This document shows positions 37,623-47,266 of a stretch of 64,000 nt of DNA, piece by piece. The DNA is from Halobacteriales archaeon QS_5_70_17 (lineage in GTDB: Archaea > Halobacteriota > Halobacteria > Halobacteriales > Haloarculaceae), in the NCBI GenBank assembly GCA_003021975.1, contig PXRR01000070.1, positions 1 through 64,000 of the forward strand, given 5' to 3'. Below the pieces are notes generated by a model that saw nothing but the letters and a program-made list of their open reading frames with translations, made no database searches and was not told the origin of the DNA. The first letter of the stretch is position 1. Each line of letters begins with the position of its first letter. The position numbers were made by a program, and so were the translations under genes.

Positions 37623-38786
37623 TCAGTTCGGCTCGCCGTACCAGACGTCGACGCGGCGGTGGGGCGCGTACGGCTTCCCGACGATGTCGAGGTCGCCGTC
37701 GCCGTCCACGTCCGCGAGTTTCGCCTCGTGGACCGGGACGTCGGTGTCGATCCGGTAGCGCTCGAACCGCCCGTCGCCCTCGTTGACGAACAGGAAGTGC
37801 TGGGGGTCGTCGTTCTCGCGGTGGCCCATCTCCGCGGCGTAGACGTCGGGGCGACCGTCGCCGGTGACGTCCCCCACCTGAAGGCTGTGGGGACAGAACA
37901 TGCCGTCGTGCAGCAGTTGGGGCTCCCAGTCCGGGGGGTCGAACCAGCCCACACGGCCGGGCGCGTCGCCGTACAGCGGCGAGTCGCCCTCGCTGAGCAG
38001 GACCTCCAGGTCCCCGTCGCCGTCCAGATCGGCGACGGCCACGCGGGTCTTGTGCCACCCCGGCGCGAACTCCTCGGGGGTCCACTCGCCGTCCTCCCGC
38101 CGGTAGACGTTCGGGCCGGCGATCAGTTCGTTCTCGCCGTCGCCGTCGAGGTCGCCGATCCAGGCCCCCTCGACGACCACCCCCTCGTCGATCACGTGGC
38201 AGTTCGCCTCCGGCCAGGGCTCGACGGTGGGGTCCTCGGGGATGTCGTAGTAGAAGATCGCCTCCGCCTCCTGGGAGAGACCGAGCAGTTCCGGCTCCCC
38301 GTCGTTGTCGACGTCGCCGACCAGCAGGTCGTGGTACTTCTGGAAGCGGTCGGTGACGAGGAACCGATCCCAGGGCTCGCGGGGATCCTCGGGCTGGCGG
38401 AACCAGTAGACGTCGCTGCGGTCGAACCCCTGGCCGGCGACGTAGTCGATCCGGCCGTCGCCGTCGACGTCGTGGACCGTCGCGCCGACGTCGAGGTGGA
38501 GGCCGGGCTCCGTCGAGAGGGCGTGGCGCTCCCAGCCGGGGTTCTCGTACCAGAAGACGTTCGTCTCCAGGCGGGAGAGGACGGCGTCGGCACCGGGGAG
38601 CTGTCGGACCTTGATCGTCGTCCCGCCGACGGTGACCTCCGGGTACGCGCCGAGGGCGCTCACGATGACGTCGGGGCGCCCGTTGCCGGTCAGATCCGCG
38701 AGCGTACACGTACTGAGCTGTCCGGCCGGCGGGCGGTCGTCGATCCGTTCGTGACGGAACCGAACGGGCGTCTCGGTCGACTCCAT
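37623..38786 (-). CDS. FG-GAP/VCBS repeat beta-propeller protein
   Basis: Repeated DxDGDG calcium-binding-like motifs (DVDGDGRIDYVAG, DVDNDGEPELLG, DLDGDGENELIAG, DLDGDGDLEVLL, DVTGDGRPDVYAAE, DVDGDGDLDIVGKP). Confidence 0.92.
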   Translation of the reverse strand: MESTETPVRFRHERIDDRPPAGQLSTCTLADLTGNGRPDVIVSALGAYPEVTVGGTTIKVRQLPGADAVLSRLETNVFWYENPGWERHALSTEPGLHLDVGATVHDVDGDGRIDYVAGQGFDRSDVYWFRQPEDPREPWDRFLVTDRFQKYHDLLVGDVDNDGEPELLGLSQEAEAIFYYDIPEDPTVEPWPEANCHVIDEGVVVEGAWIGDLDGDGENELIAGPNVYRREDGEWTPEEFAPGWHKTRVAVADLDGDGDLEVLLSEGDSPLYGDAPGRVGWFDPPDWEPQLLHDGMFCPHSLQVGDVTGDGRPDVYAAEMGHRENDDPQHFLFVNEGDGRFERYRIDTDVPVHEAKLADVDGDGDLDIVGKPYAPHRRVDVWYGEPN

Positions 38787-39151
38787 GCGCTCCAGTTCGA
38801 GCGGGGGACACCGTAACGCTGTTGGGGTGGCGGCGGTCGAGAGAGCGTCGCCCGTACCGCGCGCTCGCGGTCCCGGAGGCGAGAAACCGGACGACGCCGG
38901 ACGGAGCGGGGAGTGGGCCACCGGGGAGGTCGCCGGGCCGCTCCCATGACCCGGCCCGGAGACCAGCGCCGGCCCACCGGGGGCGACACGATCCACCCCG
39001 GAAAGTCTGTGGCTTGGCGACCAAAGGAGAGGCCACAACCGCTGCTTGCGGAAGCAGGCCGCACCCTGATTGAACAGGCGCGTGCGCGTTACGCTGTACT
39101 CGTGCGGCGCGGCGGTGCTGCGCCGACGAGCCGCGAAAGCGATTCACTCCC

Positions 39152-39304
39152 ATGACAGACCGGACCATCGTCTCCTGTCGAGACTGCGAACACGTCTACA
39201 CGGCGCGGGTCCGGGACGACGGAGGACTCATCCTCCCCACCCCGGGCAACACGTGCTCGTGTGGATCGGAATCGTTCACCGAAATTACGGCACAGCAGGT
39301 CTGA
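39152..39304 (+). CDS. Zinc-ribbon-like microprotein (50 aa), not in the ORF track
   Basis: MTDRTIVSCRDCEHVYTARVRDDGGLILPTPGNTCSCGSESFTEITAQQV; C-x2-C...C-x-C. Confidence 0.65.
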   Translation: MTDRTIVSCRDCEHVYTARVRDDGGLILPTPGNTCSCGSESFTEITAQQV

Positions 39305-39601
39305 CGGACGGACCGACGCGCGTCGGCGCGGCGCGACGGTCGGCGGCAGCGCGATCAGATCGAGCGAGCCGAACCCGTGCCTTCTCTGCGCCCGTACCGT
39401 TCGGGGATCGCCCGCGAGCGGAATCGTCCGTTCCTCGGACGAGGTTGTTATGCTCTTTCAGACAGAGACGACCGACGTAATGGCTACCACGAGGTGGAAA
39501 CCGCCGCGTCGAGAAACCCGTTGCGCGACCGGGCGACCGGTGACGAGCGCACTGACAGGTACGATCGTGATGCCTCAGACGAGGAACTCGAGGAAGTCGA
39601 A

Positions 39602-40507
39602 ATGAGCGGGACGCTCCAGCTGGGCGACGTCGTCCCGGACAGCCTCGGGGAGGCCGTCGCTATGTACGAGGGGGTCATCGGGGCCGCGCTCACCTTCCTC
39701 GCCGCGTTTCTCGTGGTCTACCTCCTCGGACGCCTCGTCCTCGTGCCCTTGACGCGGCGAGCGATGGTGGCCAGGGACTTCAACGAGAGCATCCGGTGCC
39801 TCGCCGAGAGCGTCGTCGGCGCGCTCGTGTTCTTCTTCGCGCTCGCCGTCGCGTTCGCGCTCGTCGGGTTCGGGAACTTCCTGGCGGCGTTCGCCACGCT
39901 GGGCGGCGCGCTCGCGCTCGCGCTGGGCTTCGCCGCCCAGGACCTGCTGGGCAACTTCGTTGCCGGGATCTTCATCCTGAAGGACCGGCCCTTCGAGATC
40001 GGCGACTGGATCGAGTGGGAGAACGGCTCCGGCCGGGTTGAGGACATCGACCTCCGAGTGACCCGGGTTCGCACCTTCGACAACGAGCGCATCACGGTCC
40101 CCAACGGCGAACTGGCGAACAACGCCGTCACGAACCCCGTCGCCTACGACAAACTCCGTCAGAAGTTCGTCTTCGGCATCGGGTACGACGACGACATCGA
40201 CCGCGCCAAGGCGGTGATCCTCGAGGAGGCCGGGCGCACCCCAGGGATCATGGACGACCCCGCCCCGGACGTCCGCGTGACGGAACTGGGAGACTCCGCG
40301 GTCGGCCTGCAGACCCGCTTCTGGATCGAGAACCCCTCCCGGGCGGACTTCGTGGCGGTGCGCTCGAACCTCGTCCAGTCCGTCAAGGAGCGGTGTGACG
40401 CCGAGGCGATCGACATGCCCTACCCCTACCGGGAACTGGTCGGCGACCTCGCGGTCGACCTCGACGGCGAACTCGCCACCCGTGATCCGACGACCGCCGA
40501 CGACTGA
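39602..40507 (+). CDS. Small-conductance mechanosensitive ion channel (MscS family)
   Basis: TLGGALALALGFAAQDLLGNFVAGIFILKDRPFEIGDWIEWENGSGRVEDIDLRVTRVRTFDNERITVPNGELANNAVTN. Confidence 0.94.
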   Translation: MSGTLQLGDVVPDSLGEAVAMYEGVIGAALTFLAAFLVVYLLGRLVLVPLTRRAMVARDFNESIRCLAESVVGALVFFFALAVAFALVGFGNFLAAFATLGGALALALGFAAQDLLGNFVAGIFILKDRPFEIGDWIEWENGSGRVEDIDLRVTRVRTFDNERITVPNGELANNAVTNPVAYDKLRQKFVFGIGYDDDIDRAKAVILEEAGRTPGIMDDPAPDVRVTELGDSAVGLQTRFWIENPSRADFVAVRSNLVQSVKERCDAEAIDMPYPYRELVGDLAVDLDGELATRDPTTADD

Positions 40508-40515
40508 CCGGCGGT

Positions 40516-41304
40516 CTACCGGCCTTCGAACTCCGGTTCTCGCCCCTCCATGCGCGCGGCGAACCCCTCCTCGCGGTCGCGGGTCGCGTAGAGGTCCTCG
40601 ACGAGGTACCCCTCGGCGTCCAGTCCCGCCTCCAGGGGGACGTCGAAGGCCTTGTCCAGAGCTTCGAGCGCGCGTTCGACCCCGAGGGGCGCCTTCTCGC
40701 AGAGGTCGTCGGCGAACTCTCGGGCACGGTCGTCGACGGCCCCGTCGGGACATACCTCGGTGACGAGGTCGATCCGGTCGGCCTCATCGGGGTCGATGTA
40801 CTCGGCCGTGAGCACCATCTCCTTCGCTTTCCCGAGCCCGACGAGCCGGGGGAGCCGCTGGGTCGTCCCGCCGTGGGGGAAGATGCCGAGTTCGACCTCG
40901 ATGACGCCGTACGTCGCGTTCTCGCCCAGAATTCGGAAGTCGGCCGGCAGCGTCAACTCGAAGGCGCCGGCCGGCGCCGCGCGCTTGATCCCGACGACCG
41001 AGGGCTTCGAGAGGTCGTCGATGGCGTCGAGCAGTCCGCGGAGTTCCGCGTGGATGTTGCCGTGAATCGCCCGGTCGCTCGCGCGCATCATCCCCAGGTC
41101 CATCCCCGCCGAGAACACTTCCCCGCGGCCGAGAATCGTCACGGCCCGCACGTCGTCGTCAGCGTCGACCCGCTCGACCGCCTGCGTGAGGTCGGCGATC
41201 AGCGCGCGGTTCATCGCGTTGCGCTTCTCCGGCCGGTCGAGGTAGACGTCGGCCCGTCGACCGTCGTACTCGAGTGCGGCGAGCCCCGTTCCGATCGACT
41301 CCAT
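40516..41304 (-). CDS. Enoyl-CoA hydratase/isomerase family protein
   Basis: LDRPEKRNAMNRALIADLTQAVERVDADDDVRAVTILGRGEVFSAGMDLGMM...LGIFPHGGTTQRLPRLVGLGKAKEMVLTAEYIDPDEADRIDLV. Confidence 0.92.
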   Translation of the reverse strand: MESIGTGLAALEYDGRRADVYLDRPEKRNAMNRALIADLTQAVERVDADDDVRAVTILGRGEVFSAGMDLGMMRASDRAIHGNIHAELRGLLDAIDDLSKPSVVGIKRAAPAGAFELTLPADFRILGENATYGVIEVELGIFPHGGTTQRLPRLVGLGKAKEMVLTAEYIDPDEADRIDLVTEVCPDGAVDDRAREFADDLCEKAPLGVERALEALDKAFDVPLEAGLDAEGYLVEDLYATRDREEGFAARMEGREPEFEGR

Positions 41305-41328
41305 ACGGCCGTCACCGGGGCAAGCCCC

Positions 41329-42777
41329 TTAGCTACGGCGGAGGGCCGCGACCGCGCTCACCAGCGCGAGCAGGGCCGCCAGCGGTCCGAACCCCGGCCC
41401 GTCGGCGTCGGTCGTCTCGTCGACGCCGCCGATCTCGCGGGTGGAGCTGTTCTCCTCGGCGGTCGTGGCGGAGTCAGTCTGCTCCTCCGCAGTCGGGTCG
41501 TCGGTGGCTGTCGCGGTCGCGGAGTCGTTCGTCGGCGCCGACGGACCCGCCGCCGCGTCGTCGCTCTCGGCGTCGGTCTCCCTCTCCGTCTCGCTCTCCC
41601 TCTCCGTCCCGGTCGACGTTTCCGCCGTTGTCGTCCGCGTCTCCGTCTCCTGCTCGGTCTGCGTAGATGTCTCGGTCTGCGTGGACGTCTCGGTCTGCGT
41701 GGATGTCTCGGTCTGTGTAGATGTCTGCGTCTCCGTCTCGGTGCCGCTCGCGAGGTCGGCCTCCCCGCCCCGCGGATCGCTCGTGTAGTACGGATCGAAC
41801 CGGACGTTCGCGACGCCGTCGGTCGATCCTTCGGTTACGGCGTCGCCGCTTCCGTCGGCGGACGCGCCGGTTTCGGGGTCCTCGAAGGGGGCGTCCGGAT
41901 CGCCGGCGCTCGCGGGTCCGTCGCTCGCGCCCCAGTAGTTGCGCCGAGCGTCGACGACCTGGCCCTGCGCGGCGACGCCGGGACCGCCGTTGCCAGAGAG
42001 GGCGCTCTCCCGGACCGTCGTGTCGCTGGAACTGCTCTCGACGCCGGGGCCGCCGTTGCCCCCGACCGCGCTGTCGCGGACCTCGGCGCTCCCCGAACTG
42101 ACCGCGACGCCGGGACCGCCGTTGTCAGTGACGGTCGCACCGGCGACCTCGAGGTTCGCGTACAGCCCCTCGACGCCGCCGTTCCCGTTGCCGGCGACGG
42201 TGGTCCCGTCGACGGCGACGCCGCCGTCGGAGACGGCGATCCCGACCCCGTCGTTGTTCCGCACCGCCCCGTCGGAGACGGTCGCCGAGGCGGTTCGTTC
42301 GAGGACGATGCCGTCGCCGTTGTTCGCTACGATCGTGTCGGCGACGGTCGTCCCCTCGGCGTCCGCGACGGCGATCCCGTCGCCGGCGTTGCCGGTCACC
42401 GTCGCGGACCGGAGGGTCGCGTCCCGGGCGCCGGTGAACTCGACGCCCGTCTCCCACCCGGAGACCCGGATGTCGGTGACGGCCGCGTTGCTCCCGGAGC
42501 GGACGGCGATCCCGGTGGCGCTCCCGTCGCCGTCGACGGAGTGGCCGTCGCCGTCGAGGGTCACGTCGTCCGCGCGGACGACGAGACAGGCGCCACCGGA
42601 GGCGTTCTCGCCGACGTCGTTCGCGAGGACGTAGTCCCCGGAGCTATCGATCGCGGTGCACGAGGAGATCTCGGTCGCGGAGGACTGCGCGGTCGCGGTC
42701 GCCCCTGCGACCGCGAGCGAGGCCGCCAGGGCCGCCGCGATCAGCGCGGCGGTTCGACGGCGAGCGAGCGGTGACAT
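41329..42777 (-). CDS. Secreted right-handed parallel beta-helix (NosD-like) protein with Thr/Gln/Glu repeat stalk and PGF-CTERM-like anchor
   Basis: Signal peptide; repeats such as TVTGNAGDGIAVADAEGTTVADTIVANNGDGIVL; STQTETSTQTETSTQTE stalk; terminal DGPGFGPLAALLALVSAVAALRRS. Confidence 0.85.
   Translation of the reverse strand: MSPLARRRTAALIAAALAASLAVAGATATAQSSATEISSCTAIDSSGDYVLANDVGENASGGACLVVRADDVTLDGDGHSVDGDGSATGIAVRSGSNAAVTDIRVSGWETGVEFTGARDATLRSATVTGNAGDGIAVADAEGTTVADTIVANNGDGIVLERTASATVSDGAVRNNDGVGIAVSDGGVAVDGTTVAGNGNGGVEGLYANLEVAGATVTDNGGPGVAVSSGSAEVRDSAVGGNGGPGVESSSSDTTVRESALSGNGGPGVAAQGQVVDARRNYWGASDGPASAGDPDAPFEDPETGASADGSGDAVTEGSTDGVANVRFDPYYTSDPRGGEADLASGTETETQTSTQTETSTQTETSTQTETSTQTEQETETRTTTAETSTGTERESETERETDAESDDAAAGPSAPTNDSATATATDDPTAEEQTDSATTAEENSSTREIGGVDETTDADGPGFGPLAALLALVSAVAALRRS
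41663..41734 (-). repeat. Imperfect 18-bp tandem repeats encoding (TSTQTE)n
   Basis: gtctgcgtagatgtctcg / gtctgcgtggacgtctcg / gtctgcgtggatgtctcg / gtctgtgtagatgtctgc; units differ mostly at synonymous positions. Edges approximate. Confidence 0.85.
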
Positions 42778-42999
42778 ACACGAACTACGCCGCTCCGGAG
42801 CGGTTTCGTTACTCGTGAAGTAACGTCGAAAAATGAAAGTCCTGAAGTCGGTAGTCCGATCTTAAATAGGTCCGCAGCCCTCCGGTTCTGACCTGGTCAG
42901 TGGTTAATCAGAGGTGTAGAGCGGTGTACGGTCGGCCCGCCGGGCGGGCCGCGTATCGCTCGCCGCGGGGGTTAAGTCGCCGCCGACCCCCCGTCTACC

Positions 43000-43410
43000 G
43001 TGGCCGATCCAACGAACGTCCGGTCCCTTGCCGTCACCGTCGACGACGTCGTGACGGCAGTCCAGGCCCGCGAGGAGGGTCGGACGGCGGTGTTGCGCGC
43101 GACGCCGCCGTTCCACGCCCGGATGCGGGCCCGCCTCCACGTCGACCGGGACGACGCGGACGCGGATGCGATCCACCTCGACCCGCGGGACCTCTTAGAC
43201 GAGGGGACGCCGCCGTTCCCGACCCCCGCCGAGACCGAAGACCGGTTGCGCGCCAGCGACCGAGAGTACACCCGGGAGGCCCACCGCGAGTTCCACCGGG
43301 AGGCGGTCGCGGAGTGGCGGGCGGCGGCGCGCGAGCACGTCGTCGACGGGGTGACGCTGTCGACCCCCGACGGCCCTCACGCCGTCGCGATCAAGCCCCT
43401 GGAGAGTTAG
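43000..43410 (+). CDS. Conserved haloarchaeal hypothetical protein (DUF8009-like; GTG start)
   Basis: Acidic, intact 136-aa ORF VADPTNVRSLAVTVDDVVTAVQAREEGRTAVLRATPPFHARMRARLHVDRDD... Confidence 0.7.
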   Translation: MADPTNVRSLAVTVDDVVTAVQAREEGRTAVLRATPPFHARMRARLHVDRDDADADAIHLDPRDLLDEGTPPFPTPAETEDRLRASDREYTREAHREFHREAVAEWRAAAREHVVDGVTLSTPDGPHAVAIKPLES

Positions 43411-43440
43411 CCTCAAGGCCTCCCGGCTGCTTCCGCAGGT

Positions 43441-43692
43441 ATGCGCTCTATCCTGAGCACCGGCGAGCGGGAGGTCGCCCGGCGCCTGACCGACGGCGAC
43501 TCGCTCGCGGAGATCGCCGAGGCCCGCGACGACTCTGTCGAGACCGTCGAACGCCACGTCGACCGGATCCGGGAGAAGACCGAGCGCGCCTTCGCGACGC
43601 TCGCGGCGAGTCCCTTCACCGAGGAGTTCGCGGGCGACCTCGACGAACCGACGCGCCGCCGGCTCAACGAGGCGACCGCCGACGGCGAGTGA
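43441..43692 (+). CDS. LuxR/GerE-like HTH protein
   Basis: LSTGEREVARRLTDGDSLAEIAEARDDSVETVERHVDRIREKTERAFATL. Confidence 0.75.
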   Translation: MRSILSTGEREVARRLTDGDSLAEIAEARDDSVETVERHVDRIREKTERAFATLAASPFTEEFAGDLDEPTRRRLNEATADGE

Positions 43693-43881
43693 GTTCCGTC
43701 GGAGCGAGAGCGACTGAACCCAATACAACGTCAGACGGCTCGATAAAGAGTCTCGTCCGGTCTCGTGCCTTCGTGAAACGATCCAGCAATACTCTTAACT
43801 CCTGACTGATCCAGATAAGAGAAATAAAGATTCTGATGGGTATAAGTCCGGTAGGCCCCTCCTATCGCTCGTCACAGACTG

Positions 43882-44145
43882 ATGTCGACTGAAGCCCTCC
43901 GCCCCGATCGTTCGACCGGCGAGCGAGCGAGGCTCCCCTCCGTCCTCGCACAGGCCCGCACGACCGTCGCCCGCGCGCTCGCAGCCGTCTGCTTCTGGCT
44001 CGCCGTGGCCCTCCCGCTGGTCTACGTTCCCCTACTGGCAGCCGGGGTCGAGCCGATCGCCGACACCGGAACCCTCGCCCCGCTGCTCGCTGTCAACGCC
44101 GCCGCGCTGATCGGCGGCCACGGTCACGCCCGCCGCCGCGAGTGA
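43882..44145 (+). CDS. Small membrane protein
   Basis: 87-aa ORF with two TM segments (AAVCFWLAVALPLVYVPLLAAGV, LAPLLAVNAAALIGGHGHA). Confidence 0.5.
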   Translation: MSTEALRPDRSTGERARLPSVLAQARTTVARALAAVCFWLAVALPLVYVPLLAAGVEPIADTGTLAPLLAVNAAALIGGHGHARRRE

Positions 44146-44383
44146 GTCCGCGGCGTACAGCGCCGACGGACCCCCGACGCGGTGTCGCCGTCCGGCGGAC
44201 AGGGGTCTCGAAGCCCCTGTCCCGCCCGGCGGTCCGTCCGCGCGACCGACGACGAGTTCTGCCCCTCGCCGGGTCGGGTACCGCGGCGTCCCGCTCGTCC
44301 CTTCCGAGACGCCGGTGCGGTGGGCGGCCGTGGGCACCGATCTGGTGGTCACCTTCTTGGGGAGTGACCACGGCCATCGGGTT

Positions 44384-45340
44384 ATGGGGAACGCGATCGA
44401 GTCGGTCCTCGACGAACCCGTCGCGGGGGCGATGCCCCAGACCGATGGGGAGCGCCGGGTAGTCGTCAATCCGACGAGCGGAACCGCAAACCACACTGAA
44501 CGCGTGCGAGAGATCGCCGCCGAGCGGGGCTACCGGATCGAGGAGACCGAGCGACCGGGCCACGCGACCGAACTCGCGAAGGCGGCCGCGGCAGACGACG
44601 TGTGTCTCCTCGCGGTCGCGGGGGGCGACGGGACGCTCCACGAGGTCGTTCACGGACTGTGGGAGGCGGACGCGCTCGACCGGACGACGGTGGCCGTCGT
44701 GCCCGTCGGGACGAAAAACATCTTCGCGACGAACATCGGGATCCGGGGGATCGAGCACGGCTTCGACGTCGTCGAGACGGGGGCTCGCCGGCGCATCGAC
44801 CTCGGCGTCGCCGGCGGCGAACCGTTCGCGCTGTCGTGCATCGCGGGGCTGCCGGCCGACGCGAGCGTGGCGACGACCGACGAACTGAAGGAGCGGTTCG
44901 GCTCGCTGGCGTTCGTCGTCGGCGGGCTACAGGAGGTGACGCGGTTCGACGGTCTCCACATCGACCTCGCGGCCGTCGCGGACGGCGAGGAGGTCCGGTG
45001 GTCCGGCGACGCCCTCTGCGTGCTCGTCGGGAACGCACGCCGGTTCGTCAAGGAAGGCGGGCAGGCCGACGTCGAGGACGGCCTCTTCGACGTGGTGATC
45101 ATCGAGGAGATGCCGACCGGGGACGTGGTGGCGGAGGCGCTGATCCAGCGGATCCTGGGACAGTCCACCGAACACGTCCACCACTTCCGGGCGAGCGACC
45201 TGACGATCGAGAGACGGGACGGCGGTTCAATCGACTTCAGCCTCGACGGCGAGCCGAGAATGCACGACCGACTACCCCTGCACGTCCGGCACCTCACGCT
45301 TCGGATCTGCGTGGGCCCCGGCTACGATCCCTTTCGGTGA
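44384..45340 (+). CDS. Diacylglycerol kinase/YegS-family lipid kinase-like protein
   Basis: VVVNPTSGTANHTERVREIAAERGY, LLAVAGGDGTLHEVVHGL, VVPVGTKNIFATN; start could also be the internal MPQTDGER. Confidence 0.9.
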   Translation: MGNAIESVLDEPVAGAMPQTDGERRVVVNPTSGTANHTERVREIAAERGYRIEETERPGHATELAKAAAADDVCLLAVAGGDGTLHEVVHGLWEADALDRTTVAVVPVGTKNIFATNIGIRGIEHGFDVVETGARRRIDLGVAGGEPFALSCIAGLPADASVATTDELKERFGSLAFVVGGLQEVTRFDGLHIDLAAVADGEEVRWSGDALCVLVGNARRFVKEGGQADVEDGLFDVVIIEEMPTGDVVAEALIQRILGQSTEHVHHFRASDLTIERRDGGSIDFSLDGEPRMHDRLPLHVRHLTLRICVGPGYDPFR

Positions 45341-45419
45341 CTCCGTCGCCGGCGACCGACCCCCGCGAGGAGCGATCCGCGGTGGCGGACGCCGCGTGCG
45401 ACGCCGACCGCCGCCCCGC

Positions 45420-46274
45420 TCAGAAGATGTTGGCCTGTCGGTAGACCGAGATGCCGTCGCCGGTGATCTCGTAGGGTTTCGTCTCCCGGGAGTGGTTCGC
45501 GTTGCGGATCTTCTGGATCTCGACGGCCAGCCGCGTCTCCCGGAACTCCGAGCGGACGTACTGGAGGACGAACACGGCGTCCGTGAGGTACTCGATGATG
45601 CCGTGACGGGAGGCGTAGGCGTTGCCCTGGCTGGCCTCGCTGGTGAGCATCGTCGTGACGCCGGCGGTCTTCAGCGAGCGGGTGAAGTCGTAGATCTCGG
45701 TGCGCCGCTCGGCCTGGTCGTCGTACATCATCTCCAGCAGCGACACCGAGTCGAGCACGAGCCGGGAGGCGTCGAACTCCTCGACGAGTCGCGGGAGTTC
45801 CGTGCGGATGGACGCGAGGCTGTTGGCCATCTCGACGGGGTCGAGGTCGACGACCGCCAGGCGGTTCTCGGCGACGTACTCCTCGAAGGGCCAGTCCTTC
45901 TCTTCGGCGGCCGCGACGACGGCCTCGCGGGTCTCCTCGAGAGTGATGAACACCGCGGTCTCGCCGTTCTCCAGCGCGCGGTTGAGAAACTGGAGGCCGA
46001 GGGTGGTCTTTCCCGTTCCGGCGCTGCCGAGCACGACGATCATCGACCGTTCCGGGACGCCCCCCTGGATCATCTCGTCGAGACCGTCGACGCCCACGTC
46101 GATCCGGGGGAGTTCCGAGTCGAACGCCTCCTGGAAGTCGCCTCCCGAGAGGCCGCCCCCCTCGAACGCCGACGCGAAGTCGTCCTCGAAGGGGTCGTCG
46201 TCGCCGAACGCCTCGCCGGAGTCCTCCGGATCCTCCCCGCTCACAGTGATCTCCTCGCGGATCCGGTCATACAT
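45420..46274 (-). CDS. RAD55/KaiC-family RecA-like ATPase
   Basis: [42 protein letters not shown]...[14 protein letters not shown]. Confidence 0.9.
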   Translation of the reverse strand: MYDRIREEITVSGEDPEDSGEAFGDDDPFEDDFASAFEGGGLSGGDFQEAFDSELPRIDVGVDGLDEMIQGGVPERSMIVVLGSAGTGKTTLGLQFLNRALENGETAVFITLEETREAVVAAAEEKDWPFEEYVAENRLAVVDLDPVEMANSLASIRTELPRLVEEFDASRLVLDSVSLLEMMYDDQAERRTEIYDFTRSLKTAGVTTMLTSEASQGNAYASRHGIIEYLTDAVFVLQYVRSEFRETRLAVEIQKIRNANHSRETKPYEITGDGISVYRQANIF

Positions 46275-46356
46275 CGTTCTCGGAATGGAGACGTATTACG
46301 CTTACCCGTCGACGAAGTGCGGACGGTTTTTGTCCCGGCGGGGCGAGAACCGGACG

Positions 46357-47187
46357 ATGAGGGTCGGTATCGTCGCACAGCGGGGCAACCCCCGCGCCGG
46401 AGCGCTCGCCGCCGAGATCGGCCGAGCAGTGGACGCGACGGTCGTCCCCGACGAGAGCACGGCCGACGCGATCGACCTCCAGGGAACCCCCGTCGAGGAG
46501 ATGGACGCCTGCGACCTGGTGGTGAGCGTCGGGGGCGACGGGACCTTCCTCTTCGCGGCCCGCGGGGCCGGCGGGACGCCGATCATGGGCGTCAACCTCG
46601 GGGAGGTGGGCTTCCTGAACGCGACCGCACCGGAGGACGCCGTGGAGGTCGTCCGCCGCGTCGTCGAGCGCCACGCCGAGGGGGACGCGGCGGTCGCCGA
46701 GATGCCCCGGGTCCGGGCGGCGGGCGACGACTGGGAACTCCCCGCCGCGCTCAACGAGGTCGTCGTGATGGGGGCCCAGCGGGGCCACGGCAACGGCATC
46801 GAGGCCGAGGTTCGCGTCGACGGCGCGCTGTACACCGGCGGCCGGACCGACGGCGTCCTCGTCGCCACGCCGGCCGGGTCGACGGCGTACAACCTCAGCG
46901 AGGACGGGCCGCTGGTCCACCCCGGCGTCGACGGGCAGGTGATCACCGAGATGTGCGCGCGCGGCGGGATGCCGCCGCTGGTGGTCACGCCCGACAGCGA
47001 GGTGACGGTCCGGGTCGACGTTCCGGAGTCGCGACGCTCCACCGAGTCGCCGGTCGTCGTCGCCGACGGGCGGATCTCCCGGGAGATCGACCCCCCGACG
47101 GACGTCCGGGTCCGGCGGGCGGAGACGCCCGTCCGGATCGCGGGACCGGAGCTGGATTTCTTCGCTGCCCTCGGAAAGCTGGAGTGA
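46357..47187 (+). CDS. nadK: NAD kinase
   Basis: [72 protein letters not shown]. Confidence 0.94.
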   Translation: MRVGIVAQRGNPRAGALAAEIGRAVDATVVPDESTADAIDLQGTPVEEMDACDLVVSVGGDGTFLFAARGAGGTPIMGVNLGEVGFLNATAPEDAVEVVRRVVERHAEGDAAVAEMPRVRAAGDDWELPAALNEVVVMGAQRGHGNGIEAEVRVDGALYTGGRTDGVLVATPAGSTAYNLSEDGPLVHPGVDGQVITEMCARGGMPPLVVTPDSEVTVRVDVPESRRSTESPVVVADGRISREIDPPTDVRVRRAETPVRIAGPELDFFAALGKLE

Positions 47188-47266
47188 CGGCGCGCGTCAC
47201 CAGCGACCGGCGTCGAGAGGGGCCGACTCGGAACGCATAACCCGCTGGCGACCTACCGTGGAACTG

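Noticed and set aside
41663-41734. CRISPR-like array
   Set aside because: The 18-bp units are in-frame, with no variable spacers and no cas genes. It is a protein-coding tandem repeat.
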